Assembly: GCA_955652025.1 (NCBI GenBank)
Contig: CATPAO010000190.1
Coordinates: 1-23,615, forward strand
Source of the DNA: Casimicrobiaceae bacterium
GTDB lineage: Bacteria; Pseudomonadota; Gammaproteobacteria; Burkholderiales; Casimicrobiaceae
Direction of reading: 5' to 3'
DNA: 23,615 nucleotides
Of this stretch, positions 7,945-19,135 are shown in pieces. Position 1 is the first letter of the stretch. Each line of letters opens with the position of its first letter. The notes under the pieces were generated by a model, which did not search any database, had not been told where the DNA came from, and saw only the letters and a list, made by a program, of their open reading frames with translations. The position numbers were made by a program, and so were the translations under genes.

Positions 7945-8499
7945 TCAGACCGATGACCGCTGCGCGGATTCGAGCGCGGCGACGAAATGCGCGAGCGGCG
8001 GCGTGGCGGCGCCCGCGATCTTCGCAAGGTCGTCCCACAACCGCAGCGATACCGCCTCGGCCGCGTGCGGCTTCGCGATGAACGCCGCGGCTTCGTCGGC
8101 TGCGTAGACGCCGCCCTGCAAGGCGAGGCTGCGCTTCGAGTCCGCGGACAGCGCGTCGTAATAGCCGGCGCGCGTCGCGCAGAGATAGCGCTTGGCGTCG
8201 ACGTGCAGCCGGATCGGCTCCAGCACGTCCTCCCCGTACGTCCCGCGCAGGAATGGCAGCGCGGCGAACTGATGCAAATCGTCGACGCCGCGGAGCGTCG
8301 GCGTTTCGCCCTGGTCGTTCAGCAAATGGCCAAGATCATGCAGCAGCGCGGCAGCGACGAGCGACGCCGGGGCGCCGGTCGCTTCGGCCTGCGCAGCGGT
8401 TTGCAGCGCGTGTTCGAGCTGCGTCACGCCTTCGCCGTCGTACTCGCGCCCGCCTTTGCGGGCGAACAGGACGCAGATGTCGGAGAGCGTGAGGGCCAT
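7945..8499 (-). CDS. PhnZ/TmpB-like HD-domain protein (phosphonate degradation-associated HDIG family)
   Basis: 184 residues, the length of PhnZ-type mixed-valent diiron oxygenases. These cleave the C-P bond of 1-hydroxy-2-aminoethylphosphonate (PhnZ) or its trimethylated form (TmpB) with O2. Residues lining up with those I recall for PhnZ are Tyr20 and Glu23 (PhnZ Y24, E27), His30, His54-Asp55, His58, His76, His99, Lys103 and Asp156. The tell-tale GEGVTQLEHALQ, LLHDLGH and RLHVDAKRYL segments are present. This is TIGR03276-like. The gene starts 5-6 bases after the Na/Pi stop, so it belongs to the operon. No Fe/2-oxoglutarate hydroxylase (PhnY* or TmpA) is in the window to make its expected substrate. 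A nucleotide phosphohydrolase role is the alternative for generic HD proteins but fits this ligand set less well. Confidence 0.85.
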   Translation of the reverse strand: MALTLSDICVLFARKGGREYDGEGVTQLEHALQTAAQAEATGAPASLVAAALLHDLGHLLNDQGETPTLRGVDDLHQFAALPFLRGTYGEDVLEPIRLHVDAKRYLCATRAGYYDALSADSKRSLALQGGVYAADEAAAFIAKPHAAEAVSLRLWDDLAKIAGAATPPLAHFVAALESAQRSSV

Positions 8500-8505
8500 G
8501 GTCGT

Positions 8506-10221
8506 TCAGGCGGTTCTAGGATCACGCTTCGGCCAATCGGCCTCATCGCCACTGGCACGCACGGTGCTGGAAAGCGCGGCGTCCGGCGCCTTGAGCCGCG
8601 TGCGCGCGAGCACACCGGCCTGCTCGAGGATCGGATAGGCGACCGAGCAGATATGCGAGTTGATCCGCCGCAGATCGGCGGTCAAGTCGAGGTGCAACGA
8701 CGACGTTTCGATGCTGTCGACGGTGTTGCCCGCGAGGCGCGCGAGGTGCGAATCGGCGTAGGCGCGCTCGAGATCGCGAAACAGCACCTTCTCGGCGAGC
8801 AACTGCTGCGCGCTCTTGAGGTCACCGTGCAGGAACACCGACAAGCCGAGCCGCAGGTTGCCCATCAGCCGCGTGTGAAGGTCGACGATCTCGGCCATTC
8901 CGGCATCGGAGAACTTGCGGCCCTTGTCGATCTTCTTGTCTTCGAGATCGGTGATGATCCGTTCGATGATGTCGCCGATCTGCTCCATGTTGATCGTGAA
9001 CGACACGATGTCCGCCCAGCGCCTGCCTTCCTTTTCGTCGAGCGCCTCGCGGCTGATCTGGGTCAGGTAGAGTTTGATCGCCGTGTAGAGGTCGTCGACG
9101 ACGTCGTCCATCTGCCGCAGCCGTTCGGCGAGCGCGCGATCGTTGGTCTTCAGCACGGCGAGCACACCGGCGAGCATTTGCTCGACCACGTCGCCGACGC
9201 GCATCGCTTCGCGCGCCGCGCAACCGATGGCGAGCGCCGGCGTCGTGAGCGCCGACGGGTCGAGGTAGCGCGGCTTGGACGGATCGTCTTCGTCGGGCCG
9301 GTCGGGCATCAGCCGTTCCGCGAGACGCGCCACGGGTTCGGTCAGGAACAGAAAGCCGGCGGCCAACGCGATGTTGAACGCGAGATGGAAATAGACGACC
9401 AACGCGCCATCGTCGATCGGGAATCGGTTGGTGACTTCGTCCACGTACGGCAGCAGCGGAACGACGATCACGCAACCGATCAGCCGGAACAGCAGGTTGC
9501 CGAGATTGACGCGACGCGCTTGCGGCGGCGAGGTCATCGTGTTCATCATCGCGAGCAGTCCGCTACCCAGATTGGCGCCCAACACGAGGCCGAGCGCGAC
9601 GTGCAGCGAGATCACGTTCGACGTGACGAGCGTGGCGGTCAGCAGCACGACGGCGAGGCTCGAATACGACAGCATCGTGAACAGCGCCGCGACGACCATG
9701 TCGAGCAGCGTGTCGCCGGTCAGCGATCCCGCGATGATCTTGACGCCGGTTGCCTGCGTCAGCGGTCGCGCCGCGGCGACGATCAGCTGCAGCGCGAGAA
9801 TGATGAGCCCGAGCCCGATCAGCACGCGGCCGAAGCGGCCGAACTTCGTGTTCTCGCGCCGCATGAACAGCGTCACGCCGACGACGATGAACAACGGCGA
9901 CAGCCATCGCAGGTCGAACGAAAACACCAGCGTCATCAGCGCCGTCCCGACGTCGGCGCCCAGCATCAGCGCGAGTGCGGGCGCCGTTGCGATCAAGCCC
10001 TGGCCGGCGAACGAGGCGATCATCAGCGCGGTCGCGTTGCTGCTCTGGATCAACGCAGTGACGCCCAAGCCGGCGAGGAAGGCGCGCCAGCGCGTTTGCA
10101 CGCTGCGGCGGAGGATCCGGCGGAGGTCACCGCCATAGATGCGCAGAATGCCGGTGCGTACGATGTACGTGCCCCAGACGAGCAGCGATACGCCGGCGAC
10201 GATGTTGAGGATCGTTAGCAT
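8506..10221 (-). CDS. Na+/phosphate transporter family protein with PhoU-like C-terminal domain (NptA/YjbB type)
   Basis: 571-residue inner-membrane protein. The first 300 or so residues are eight to ten hydrophobic segments with two inverted Na/Pi-cotransporter repeats. The first carries ALIQSSNATAL (Gln59-Ser60-Ser61), the family signature. In the second the usual QSS reads YSS (FTMLSYSSLAVV). From about residue 340 a soluble helical PhoU-like region follows (MRVGDVVEQML, ADIVSFTINMEQIGDII). In E. coli the related YjbB exports phosphate. The gene lies 28 bases after phnY and 5-6 before the HD gene, so it is in the phosphonate operon. A role in disposing of phosphate released from C-P cleavage is inferred; uptake is the alternative. 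Confidence 0.88.
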   Translation of the reverse strand: MLTILNIVAGVSLLVWGTYIVRTGILRIYGGDLRRILRRSVQTRWRAFLAGLGVTALIQSSNATALMIASFAGQGLIATAPALALMLGADVGTALMTLVFSFDLRWLSPLFIVVGVTLFMRRENTKFGRFGRVLIGLGLIILALQLIVAAARPLTQATGVKIIAGSLTGDTLLDMVVAALFTMLSYSSLAVVLLTATLVTSNVISLHVALGLVLGANLGSGLLAMMNTMTSPPQARRVNLGNLLFRLIGCVIVVPLLPYVDEVTNRFPIDDGALVVYFHLAFNIALAAGFLFLTEPVARLAERLMPDRPDEDDPSKPRYLDPSALTTPALAIGCAAREAMRVGDVVEQMLAGVLAVLKTNDRALAERLRQMDDVVDDLYTAIKLYLTQISREALDEKEGRRWADIVSFTINMEQIGDIIERIITDLEDKKIDKGRKFSDAGMAEIVDLHTRLMGNLRLGLSVFLHGDLKSAQQLLAEKVLFRDLERAYADSHLARLAGNTVDSIETSSLHLDLTADLRRINSHICSVAYPILEQAGVLARTRLKAPDAALSSTVRASGDEADWPKRDPRTA

Positions 10222-10249
10222 CGCGTCGCCGGCAGCGCAGGTGAACGAC

Positions 10250-13730
<3,481 letters not shown>

Positions 13731-13736
13731 CTTGCG

Positions 13737-13765
13737 ATTAGACCGCGCAAGGTGTAGATTGTCAA
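13737..13765 (-). promoter_or_regulatory. Promoter of the GntR-led phosphonate operon
   Basis: On the minus strand TTGACA (13765-13760) is followed by exactly 17 bases and TCTAAT (13742-13737). That is six of six and five of six matches to the sigma70 consensus at optimal spacing. The expected start of transcription falls on or next to the ATG at 13730. Confidence 0.7.
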
Positions 13766-13775
13766 CAATCTGCAC
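13752..13775. promoter_or_regulatory. 24-bp palindromic operator between the divergent phosphonate arms
   Basis: Core arms AGATTGT and ACAATCT are perfect and two bases apart (13756-13771). Outside a single mismatched pair they extend by GTG and CAC. The centre reads TTGTCAACAA, the kind of site bound by FCD-type GntR regulators. It covers the -35 box of the minus-strand promoter, so occupancy would repress the operon. Regulator identity is inferred from proximity. Confidence 0.75.
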
Positions 13776-13928
13776 GTCGGGAACGGTAAAGGCGATGCGA
13801 TGTTGTGCCGCCGACACGCGACGCACCGATGCTGCCATCGCGTCGTCATCGTCTGATAGGCATAATCCGCGCTGATCGGCCAAGGGTTTCGTCGCCCGTT
13901 CGAAGTGCCAACCAAAGGGAGCGAGGTT

Positions 13929-14963
13929 ATGCATCGCATGCGGAGCAATGGATGGAAAGGGATCGTCGCGGGCGCAGCGCTCGCGCTGATGGCGGCGCCG
14001 GCGATGGCGCAGAAGACCGAGCTCTTGGTCTACACGGCGCTCGAGACCGATCAGATCCAAGCGTACGAAACGGCGTTCAAGGCGGCGAATCCAACCATTG
14101 ACGTCAAATGGGTCCGCGATTCTACCGGCGTCATCACGGCCAAGCTCCTCGCGGAGAAGGCCAATCCGCAAGCGGATCTCGTCGTCGGGACGTCGGCGTC
14201 GAGCCTCGCCGTCCTTTCGAACGAAGGCATGCTGCAGCCGTACGCGCCGAAGGGTCTCGACAAGATTTCCGCCCAATACCGTGACCCGCGGAATCCGCCC
14301 GAGTGGGTCGGCATGGACGTCTACGGTGCGGCGATCTGCTTCAACACCGTCGAGGCGGCGAAGCTCAACCTGCCCAAGCCGGCCACGTGGGAGGATCTGA
14401 CCAAGCCGGTCTACAAGGGCAAGATCGTGATGCCGAACCCGGCGTCGTCGGGCACCGGATACCTCGACGTCGCGGGTTGGATCCAGATGTGGGGCGACGC
14501 GAAGGCGTGGAAATTCATGGACGCGCTGCACGACAACATCGCGCAATACACGCACTCGGGCAGCAAGCCGTGTCGCCAGGCCGGCGCCGGCGAGTTCCCG
14601 ATCGGCGTGTCGTTCGAGTATCGGGCAGTCGCGACGAAGAAATCCGGCGCACCGATCGACATCGTCTTCCCGACCGAGGGGCTGGGCTGGGACCTCGAAG
14701 CGTCGGGGATCATGAAGAACACCAAAAAGCTCGAGGCGGCGCGCGCGCTGATGGACTGGCTCGCTACACCGGGCGCGATGGAGCTCTTCAGCAAGAACTT
14801 CGCGGTATTGGCGATGCCCGGCATGGCGAAACCGCTCGACTACGTGCCGGCCGATTACGAACAGCGGCTGATCAAGAACGATTTTGCGTGGTCGGCGAAA
14901 AACCGCCAGACGATTCTCGACCAGTGGCTGAAGAAGTACGACGGCAAATCGGAGCCTAAATAA
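13929..14963 (+). CDS. 2-aminoethylphosphonate ABC transporter, periplasmic binding protein (PhnS2/AepX type)
   Basis: 344-residue extracellular solute-binding protein of the iron/thiamine/AEP-binding (AfuA-like) class. ATG 13929 was chosen because AAGGGAG lies 7 bases upstream; a GTG at 13905 would add eight residues before the signal peptide. Signal peptide: MHRMRSNGWK, a hydrophobic core, cleavage after AMA near residue 27. The mature part starts QKTELLVYTALE and contains VGMDVYGAAICFN, KIVMPNPASSGTGYL and SFEYRAVATKKSG, as in the TIGR03261 AEP-binding proteins I recall. It would deliver AEP to the ABC components encoded downstream. The gene is divergent from the GntR gene across 198 bases. 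Ligand specificity is inferred from family and context. Confidence 0.9.
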   Translation: MHRMRSNGWKGIVAGAALALMAAPAMAQKTELLVYTALETDQIQAYETAFKAANPTIDVKWVRDSTGVITAKLLAEKANPQADLVVGTSASSLAVLSNEGMLQPYAPKGLDKISAQYRDPRNPPEWVGMDVYGAAICFNTVEAAKLNLPKPATWEDLTKPVYKGKIVMPNPASSGTGYLDVAGWIQMWGDAKAWKFMDALHDNIAQYTHSGSKPCRQAGAGEFPIGVSFEYRAVATKKSGAPIDIVFPTEGLGWDLEASGIMKNTKKLEAARALMDWLATPGAMELFSKNFAVLAMPGMAKPLDYVPADYEQRLIKNDFAWSAKNRQTILDQWLKKYDGKSEPK

Positions 14964-14985
14964 CTGCACGAAAGACCGTAATCGG

Positions 14986-15039
14986 CCCGGCTTTGCCGGG
15001 TGGCTTTGTCACGAGCACCGCGGCGTTGCCACGGTGCTC
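14986..15039 (+). terminator. Two hairpins after the binding-protein gene
   Basis: CCCGGC-TTT-GCCGGG (14986-15000) starts 22 bases after the stop and is followed by a short T-containing stretch. A second, stronger hairpin pairs GAGCACCG (15013-15020) with CGGTGCTC (15032-15039) and has an inner GGC/GCC. Neither has a long T-run, so attenuation or 3'-end protection fits better than full termination. Confidence 0.5.
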
Positions 15040-15071
15040 CAGCTTCTGCGAGATCGGTAACATGCCTCAAC

Positions 15072-15160
15072 CGTCATCCCCGCGCAGGCGTTGCGGCCTG
15101 CGCGGGAACCGCAGCGGCTTCCGCTGACGACACTGGGTTCCCGCATTCGCGGAAACGACG
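15072..15160. repeat. 89-bp dispersed repeat, copy 2
   Basis: Same length and layout as the copy at 4505-4593. The ends are CGTCATCCCCGCG and CGCGGAAACGACG, an imperfect inverted pair. An internal stem (GCGCAGGC with GCCTGCGC) and CACTGGGTTCCCGC follow. Its last base is the first G of the GGAG preceding the ATPase start at 15171. Confidence 0.72.
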
Positions 15161-15170
15161 GAGTGATTGC

Positions 15171-16241
15171 GTGACTCCTTCCCCTTATCTCAAGCTCGAC
15201 AGCGTAAGCAAGAGCTTCGGTAAGTTCGAGGCATTGAAAGGCATCGCGCTCGACGTCGTGCGTGGCGAGCTGATGGTGTTCCTGGGACCGTCGGGGTGCG
15301 GCAAAACGACGCTGCTCCGCATCATCGCCGGACTGGAGACGCAGGACACCGGAACGATCGTGCAAGACGGCCGCGATGTCTCGCGCCTGCCCGCGGTCGA
15401 CCGCGACTACGGCATCGTGTTCCAGTCGTATGCGCTGTTTCCGAACCTGACGATCGACGCCAACGTCGCCTACGGCCTCGTCAACCGGCGCGACGCTCGC
15501 GCGGCGATCAGGGGCCGCGTGAAGGAGTTGCTGGCGCTTGTCGGGCTGCCCGACGCCGGCCCGAAATATCCGAGCCAACTCTCCGGCGGACAGCAGCAGC
15601 GGATCGCGCTCGCGCGCGCGTTGGCGCCGGCGCCTGGGCTCCTTCTGCTGGACGAGCCGCTTTCCGCGCTCGACGCGCTCGAACGCGTGCGACTGCGCGG
15701 CGAGATCCGCGCGTTGCAACAGCGGCTCGGCGTGACGACGATCATGGTCACGCACGACCAGGAAGAGGCGCTGTCGATGGCCGACCGTATCGTGGTGATG
15801 AACCAGGGCAGGATCGAGCAGGTCGGCACGCCACGGGTCATCTATGAAAAGCCGGCGACGCCGTTCGCCGCCGATTTCGTCGGCAAGATCAACGTGCTCT
15901 CCGCCGTGGTCGAGGCGGACGGCACCTGCCGCATCGGCGGTGCATCGCTCGCGATCGCGCGGGGCGACCTGCCCTCGGGCACGGCGGTCAAGCTTTACCT
16001 TCGGCCCGAGGACATCGCGCTGTCGAGGAACGGCGCCGGCACGGCGAACACGTTGGCCGCCACGGTGGCCAAGATCGAATTCCTCGGCGCCTTTTGCATG
16101 GTCGGCGTGCATTTGGACGCGCCCGGCGCGCTGCCGCTCGTCGTCAATCTGCCACGCCAGGTGGTCGCCGACGCCAAGCTCGCTCCAGGGGCCGCGGTGT
16201 CGATCTCTCTGCCGCCGGCGGCGCTCCGTGTTCTCGGTTGA
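15171..16241 (+). CDS. 2-aminoethylphosphonate ABC transporter ATP-binding protein (PhnT2/AepV type)
   Basis: 356-residue ATPase that powers import. Start GTG 15171 has GGAG 7 bases upstream. Nucleotide-binding motifs: Walker A GPSGCGKTT at 39-47, Q-loop Gln85 (FQSYALFPN), signature LSGGQ 137-141, Walker B LLLLDEP ending 163, H-loop His195 (THDQEEA). A TOBE-like C-terminal domain follows (about 230-350), as in the MalK/PotA/FbpC branch. Its TGA stop overlaps the permease ATG by one base (TGATG), so the two subunits are coupled. A 207-base gap with hairpins and a dispersed repeat separates it from the binding-protein gene. Confidence 0.92.
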   Translation: MTPSPYLKLDSVSKSFGKFEALKGIALDVVRGELMVFLGPSGCGKTTLLRIIAGLETQDTGTIVQDGRDVSRLPAVDRDYGIVFQSYALFPNLTIDANVAYGLVNRRDARAAIRGRVKELLALVGLPDAGPKYPSQLSGGQQQRIALARALAPAPGLLLLDEPLSALDALERVRLRGEIRALQQRLGVTTIMVTHDQEEALSMADRIVVMNQGRIEQVGTPRVIYEKPATPFAADFVGKINVLSAVVEADGTCRIGGASLAIARGDLPSGTAVKLYLRPEDIALSRNGAGTANTLAATVAKIEFLGAFCMVGVHLDAPGALPLVVNLPRQVVADAKLAPGAAVSISLPPAALRVLG

Positions 16242-17965
16242 TGGCGACCGCCGCCGCCGCGTTGTCGCCGCCGCCGGTGCCCGCGGTGCGCCGCGTCCAC
16301 CACTGGCAGGAGCGGCTCGCGCAAGGCCTGCTCGTCGGCTGTGCGGTCGCGCTCGCGCTTTTCCTGTTCGCGCCGCTGTTCATGATCCTGGTGAAAAGCG
16401 TGCAGGACAAGGACGGCGCGTTCGTCGGGCTGTTGCAGTTCCGGCAATATTTCGAGACGGCCGCGCTGCGCCAGTCGATCGTCAATACGCTGTTCGTCGC
16501 GACGATCGTGACCGGCATCACCGTGCCGCTCGCATTCGCGTACGCGTACGCGCTCACGCGATCGTGCATGCCGTGGCGCGGTTTCTTCCGCGTCATCGCG
16601 CTGACGCCGATCCTCGCGCCGTCGCTGTTGAGCGCGATCTCGTTCATCCAATGGTTCGGCACGCAGGGATTGCTCAAGGGCCTTTTGGGCGGCGCCAGCG
16701 TTTACGGTCCGATCGGCATCATCCTGAGCTCGGTCTATGCGACATTTCCGCACGCGCTGATGATCGTGCTGACGGCGCTGCTGCTTTCCGACGGGCGTCT
16801 GTACGAGGCTGCCGAATCGCTGCGAACGCCGATGTGGCGCAAATTCTTCACGATCACGCTGCCCGGCGCCAAATACGGCCTGGTCAGCGCGGCGATGGTC
16901 GTGTTCTCGTACACGGTGAGCGATTTCGGCATCCCGAAGGTGATCGGGGGCAATTACAACGTCCTGGCGCTCGATATCTTCAAACAGGTGATCGGGCAGC
17001 AGAATTTCAACAAGGGCGCGGTGGTGAGCCTGATCCTGCTCGCGCCGGTGTTCGTCGCGTTCGTCGTCGACTGGATCATGCAGGGGCGGTTGCAATCGCA
17101 GTTCTCGGCGCGAGCGGTGCCGTACGCGCCGCGGCCGAAGCGCGGGTTCGACACGACGATGCTCGTGTTCTGCGTCGTCGTCGCGCTGCTGCTGCTCGCC
17201 GTGCTGGGGATGGCGATCTACACGTCGTTCATCAAGCTGTGGCCATACGACAAGAGTTTTTCGCTCCGCCATTACACGTTCGGGCTGATCGACGCCGGCG
17301 TGATCGTCTCGTTTTGGAATAGCGTCAAGATGGCGGCGTTCACCGCGCTGTTCGGGACGATGTTCATCTTCGGCTGCGCGTACCTGCTGGAAAAAACCGC
17401 GGGCATGCGCGGCCTGCGGGCGCTGATCCGGCTGCTCGCGGCGATTCCGATGGGTGTCCCGGGCATGGTGCTCGGCCTCGGGTATATCCTGTTCTTCAAC
17501 CACCCGGACAATCCGCTGAACGGGCTCTATCACACGATGGCGATCCTCGTGCTGTCGACGGTCGTGCACTATTACACATCGAGCCACTTGACGGCGGTGA
17601 CCGCGCTCAAAGCGCTGGACAACGAATTCGAGTCGGTATCGGCGTCGCTCAAAGTGCCGTTCTACAAGACGTTCTTCCGCGTCACCGTGCCGGTATGCCT
17701 GCCCGCCATCCTGGACATTGCCCGCTATCTGTTCGTCAACGCGATGGTGACGATCTCGGCCGTCGTGTTTCTTTACGCGCCCCAAACGCAGCTCGCGTCG
17801 GTCGCAATCGTCAATCTCGACGACGCCGGCGAGATCGGCGCGGCCGCCGCGATGGCGACGCTGATCGTCGCCGCGTCATCGCTCGTCTGCATCGCATACG
17901 CCGGTGCGACGCGGTTCCTTCTGACGCGAACGCAAGCATGGCGCAAGCCGTCCGCTGCGGGTTGA
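16241..17965 (+). CDS. 2-aminoethylphosphonate ABC transporter, fused double permease (PhnU2/AepW type)
   Basis: 574-residue inner-membrane protein made of two consecutive BPD transport domains, so one chain supplies both halves of the channel. Each half has about six hydrophobic segments and one EAA loop that contacts the ATPase: EAAESLRTPMWRKFFTITLP near residue 190, and ESVSASLKVPFYKTFFRVTVP (degenerate, Glu-Ser-Val for EAA) near residue 470. A hydrophilic link around residues 285-305 (a RPKRG stretch) joins the halves. The layout and length match TIGR03262 as I recall it. The fusion is normal for this family, not an error. phnW starts 24 bases after its stop. Confidence 0.91.
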   Translation: MATAAAALSPPPVPAVRRVHHWQERLAQGLLVGCAVALALFLFAPLFMILVKSVQDKDGAFVGLLQFRQYFETAALRQSIVNTLFVATIVTGITVPLAFAYAYALTRSCMPWRGFFRVIALTPILAPSLLSAISFIQWFGTQGLLKGLLGGASVYGPIGIILSSVYATFPHALMIVLTALLLSDGRLYEAAESLRTPMWRKFFTITLPGAKYGLVSAAMVVFSYTVSDFGIPKVIGGNYNVLALDIFKQVIGQQNFNKGAVVSLILLAPVFVAFVVDWIMQGRLQSQFSARAVPYAPRPKRGFDTTMLVFCVVVALLLLAVLGMAIYTSFIKLWPYDKSFSLRHYTFGLIDAGVIVSFWNSVKMAAFTALFGTMFIFGCAYLLEKTAGMRGLRALIRLLAAIPMGVPGMVLGLGYILFFNHPDNPLNGLYHTMAILVLSTVVHYYTSSHLTAVTALKALDNEFESVSASLKVPFYKTFFRVTVPVCLPAILDIARYLFVNAMVTISAVVFLYAPQTQLASVAIVNLDDAGEIGAAAAMATLIVAASSLVCIAYAGATRFLLTRTQAWRKPSAAG

Positions 17966-17989
17966 CGCGCGCAAGACTTTAGGTGACCT

Positions 17990-19135
17990 ATGCCCAACCA
18001 CGCTCGTGATCCGATCCTGCTGACGCCCGGTCCGCTGACGACTTCGCTGCAAACGAAGATGGCGATGTTGCGCGATTGGGGCTCGTGGGACTCGCACTTC
18101 AACGACGTCACCGCCGAGTTGCGGGTGAAGCTCCTAGATGTCATTGGCGCTGGCGACACGCACGTCTGCGTGCCGTTGCAAGGCAGCGGAACGTTCGCGG
18201 TGGAAGCCGCCGTCAACACGCTCGTACCGCGCGACGGCCACGTGCTGGTGCTGATCAACGGCGCCTACGGGAAGCGCTTCGCCAAGTTGACCGAAATGAT
18301 GGGACGACGCCTGTCGACGCACGAAACGGCCGAGGACGTGCGCACGTCGGCCGATGACGTCGACCGATTGCTCGCGCGCGATCCGTCCATCACGCACGTC
18401 GGACTCATCCACTGCGAGACATCGACCGGCATCCTGAATCCATTGCCCGACATCGCGGCCGTGGTCACGCGACACGGCAAGAGCCTGATCGTCGACGCGA
18501 TGAGCTCGTTCGGCGCGCTGCCGATCGACGCCCGCGCCGCGCCGTTCGATGCGTTGATCGCCGCATCCGGCAAATGCGTCGAGGGTCCGCCCGGCATGGG
18601 TTTCGTCTTCGCCCGGCGCAGCGTGATCGAGCAGTGCGCGGGGCGCTCGACGTCGCTTGCGCTCGACCTGTACGATCAATGGACCTACATGGAGAAGACG
18701 ACGCAGTGGCGCTTCACGCCGCCGACGCACGTCGTCGTGGCGCTCAACGCGGCGCTCGACCAATTCATTGCAGAAGGCGGCCAGCCGGCGCGGCTCGCGC
18801 GCTACACGCGGAACTTCGAAACACTCGTCACCGGCATGGCGGAGCAGGGCTTTCGACCGTTTCTCGATCCCGCCATTCAAGCGCCGATCATCGTCACGTT
18901 CCACGCGCCGGCCGACACGCGCTACAACTTTCGCGAGTTTTACGACCGCGTGCGCGACAAGGGATTCATCCTCTATCCGGGCAAGCTCACGCAGGTCGAG
19001 ACGTTTCGCGTCGGCTGCATTGGAGCGATCGGACCGGACGAGATGCGTCACGCCGTGAACGCCGTGCGGGACACGCTGGTCGAAATGGAAATTCGGCGTG
19101 TCGCACCGGCGCCGAACACGCGCGCCGCGGCGTAG
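17990..19135 (+). CDS. phnW: 2-aminoethylphosphonate--pyruvate transaminase PhnW
   Basis: 381-residue PLP-dependent aminotransferase (class V fold) that converts AEP and pyruvate to phosphonoacetaldehyde and alanine. Typical PhnW motifs: [10 protein letters not shown] at 10-19, [15 protein letters not shown] at 62-69, [10 protein letters not shown] at 142-151, VDAMSSFGA with PLP-contacting Asp169, and the Schiff-base Lys195 in [12 protein letters not shown] (Salmonella PhnW uses Lys194). The C-terminal Arg in FRVGCIG is conserved. AGGTGA precedes the ATG by 3-4 bases. It closes the plus arm and links transport to the PhnY-PhnA route encoded on the other strand. Its stop abuts the convergent Nudix gene with no gap. 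Confidence 0.95.
   Translation: MPNHARDPILLTPGPLTTSLQTKMAMLRDWGSWDSHFNDVTAELRVKLLDVIGAGDTHVCVPLQGSGTFAVEAAVNTLVPRDGHVLVLINGAYGKRFAKLTEMMGRRLSTHETAEDVRTSADDVDRLLARDPSITHVGLIHCETSTGILNPLPDIAAVVTRHGKSLIVDAMSSFGALPIDARAAPFDALIAASGKCVEGPPGMGFVFARRSVIEQCAGRSTSLALDLYDQWTYMEKTTQWRFTPPTHVVVALNAALDQFIAEGGQPARLARYTRNFETLVTGMAEQGFRPFLDPAIQAPIIVTFHAPADTRYNFREFYDRVRDKGFILYPGKLTQVETFRVGCIGAIGPDEMRHAVNAVRDTLVEMEIRRVAPAPNTRAAA

Noticed and set aside
5834..8107. 757-codon open frame on the plus strand
   Set aside because: It is antisense to the FAD, EamA and HD genes, which have full domains. Its translation is low-complexity Arg/Ala/Asp-rich text with no motif, typical of GC-rich shadow frames.
7945..8499. 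HD protein as a generic nucleotide or ppGpp phosphohydrolase
   Set aside because: The extra His, Tyr, Glu and Lys positions and the operon fit the PhnZ/TmpB branch better than an H-HD-D phosphohydrolase.
7987..10218. 743-codon open frame on the plus strand
   Set aside because: Antisense to the HD and Na/Pi genes; His/Arg/Gln-rich and without a domain or ribosome site.
13731..14969. N-terminal extension of the GntR frame to 680 residues
   Set aside because: The extra part is antisense to the binding-protein gene. The ATG at 13730 with its promoter gives a normal GntR length.
16241..17965. Fused permease as a possible frameshift or assembly join of two genes
   Set aside because: The double-permease chain is the normal form in this AEP transporter family, and both halves are intact.
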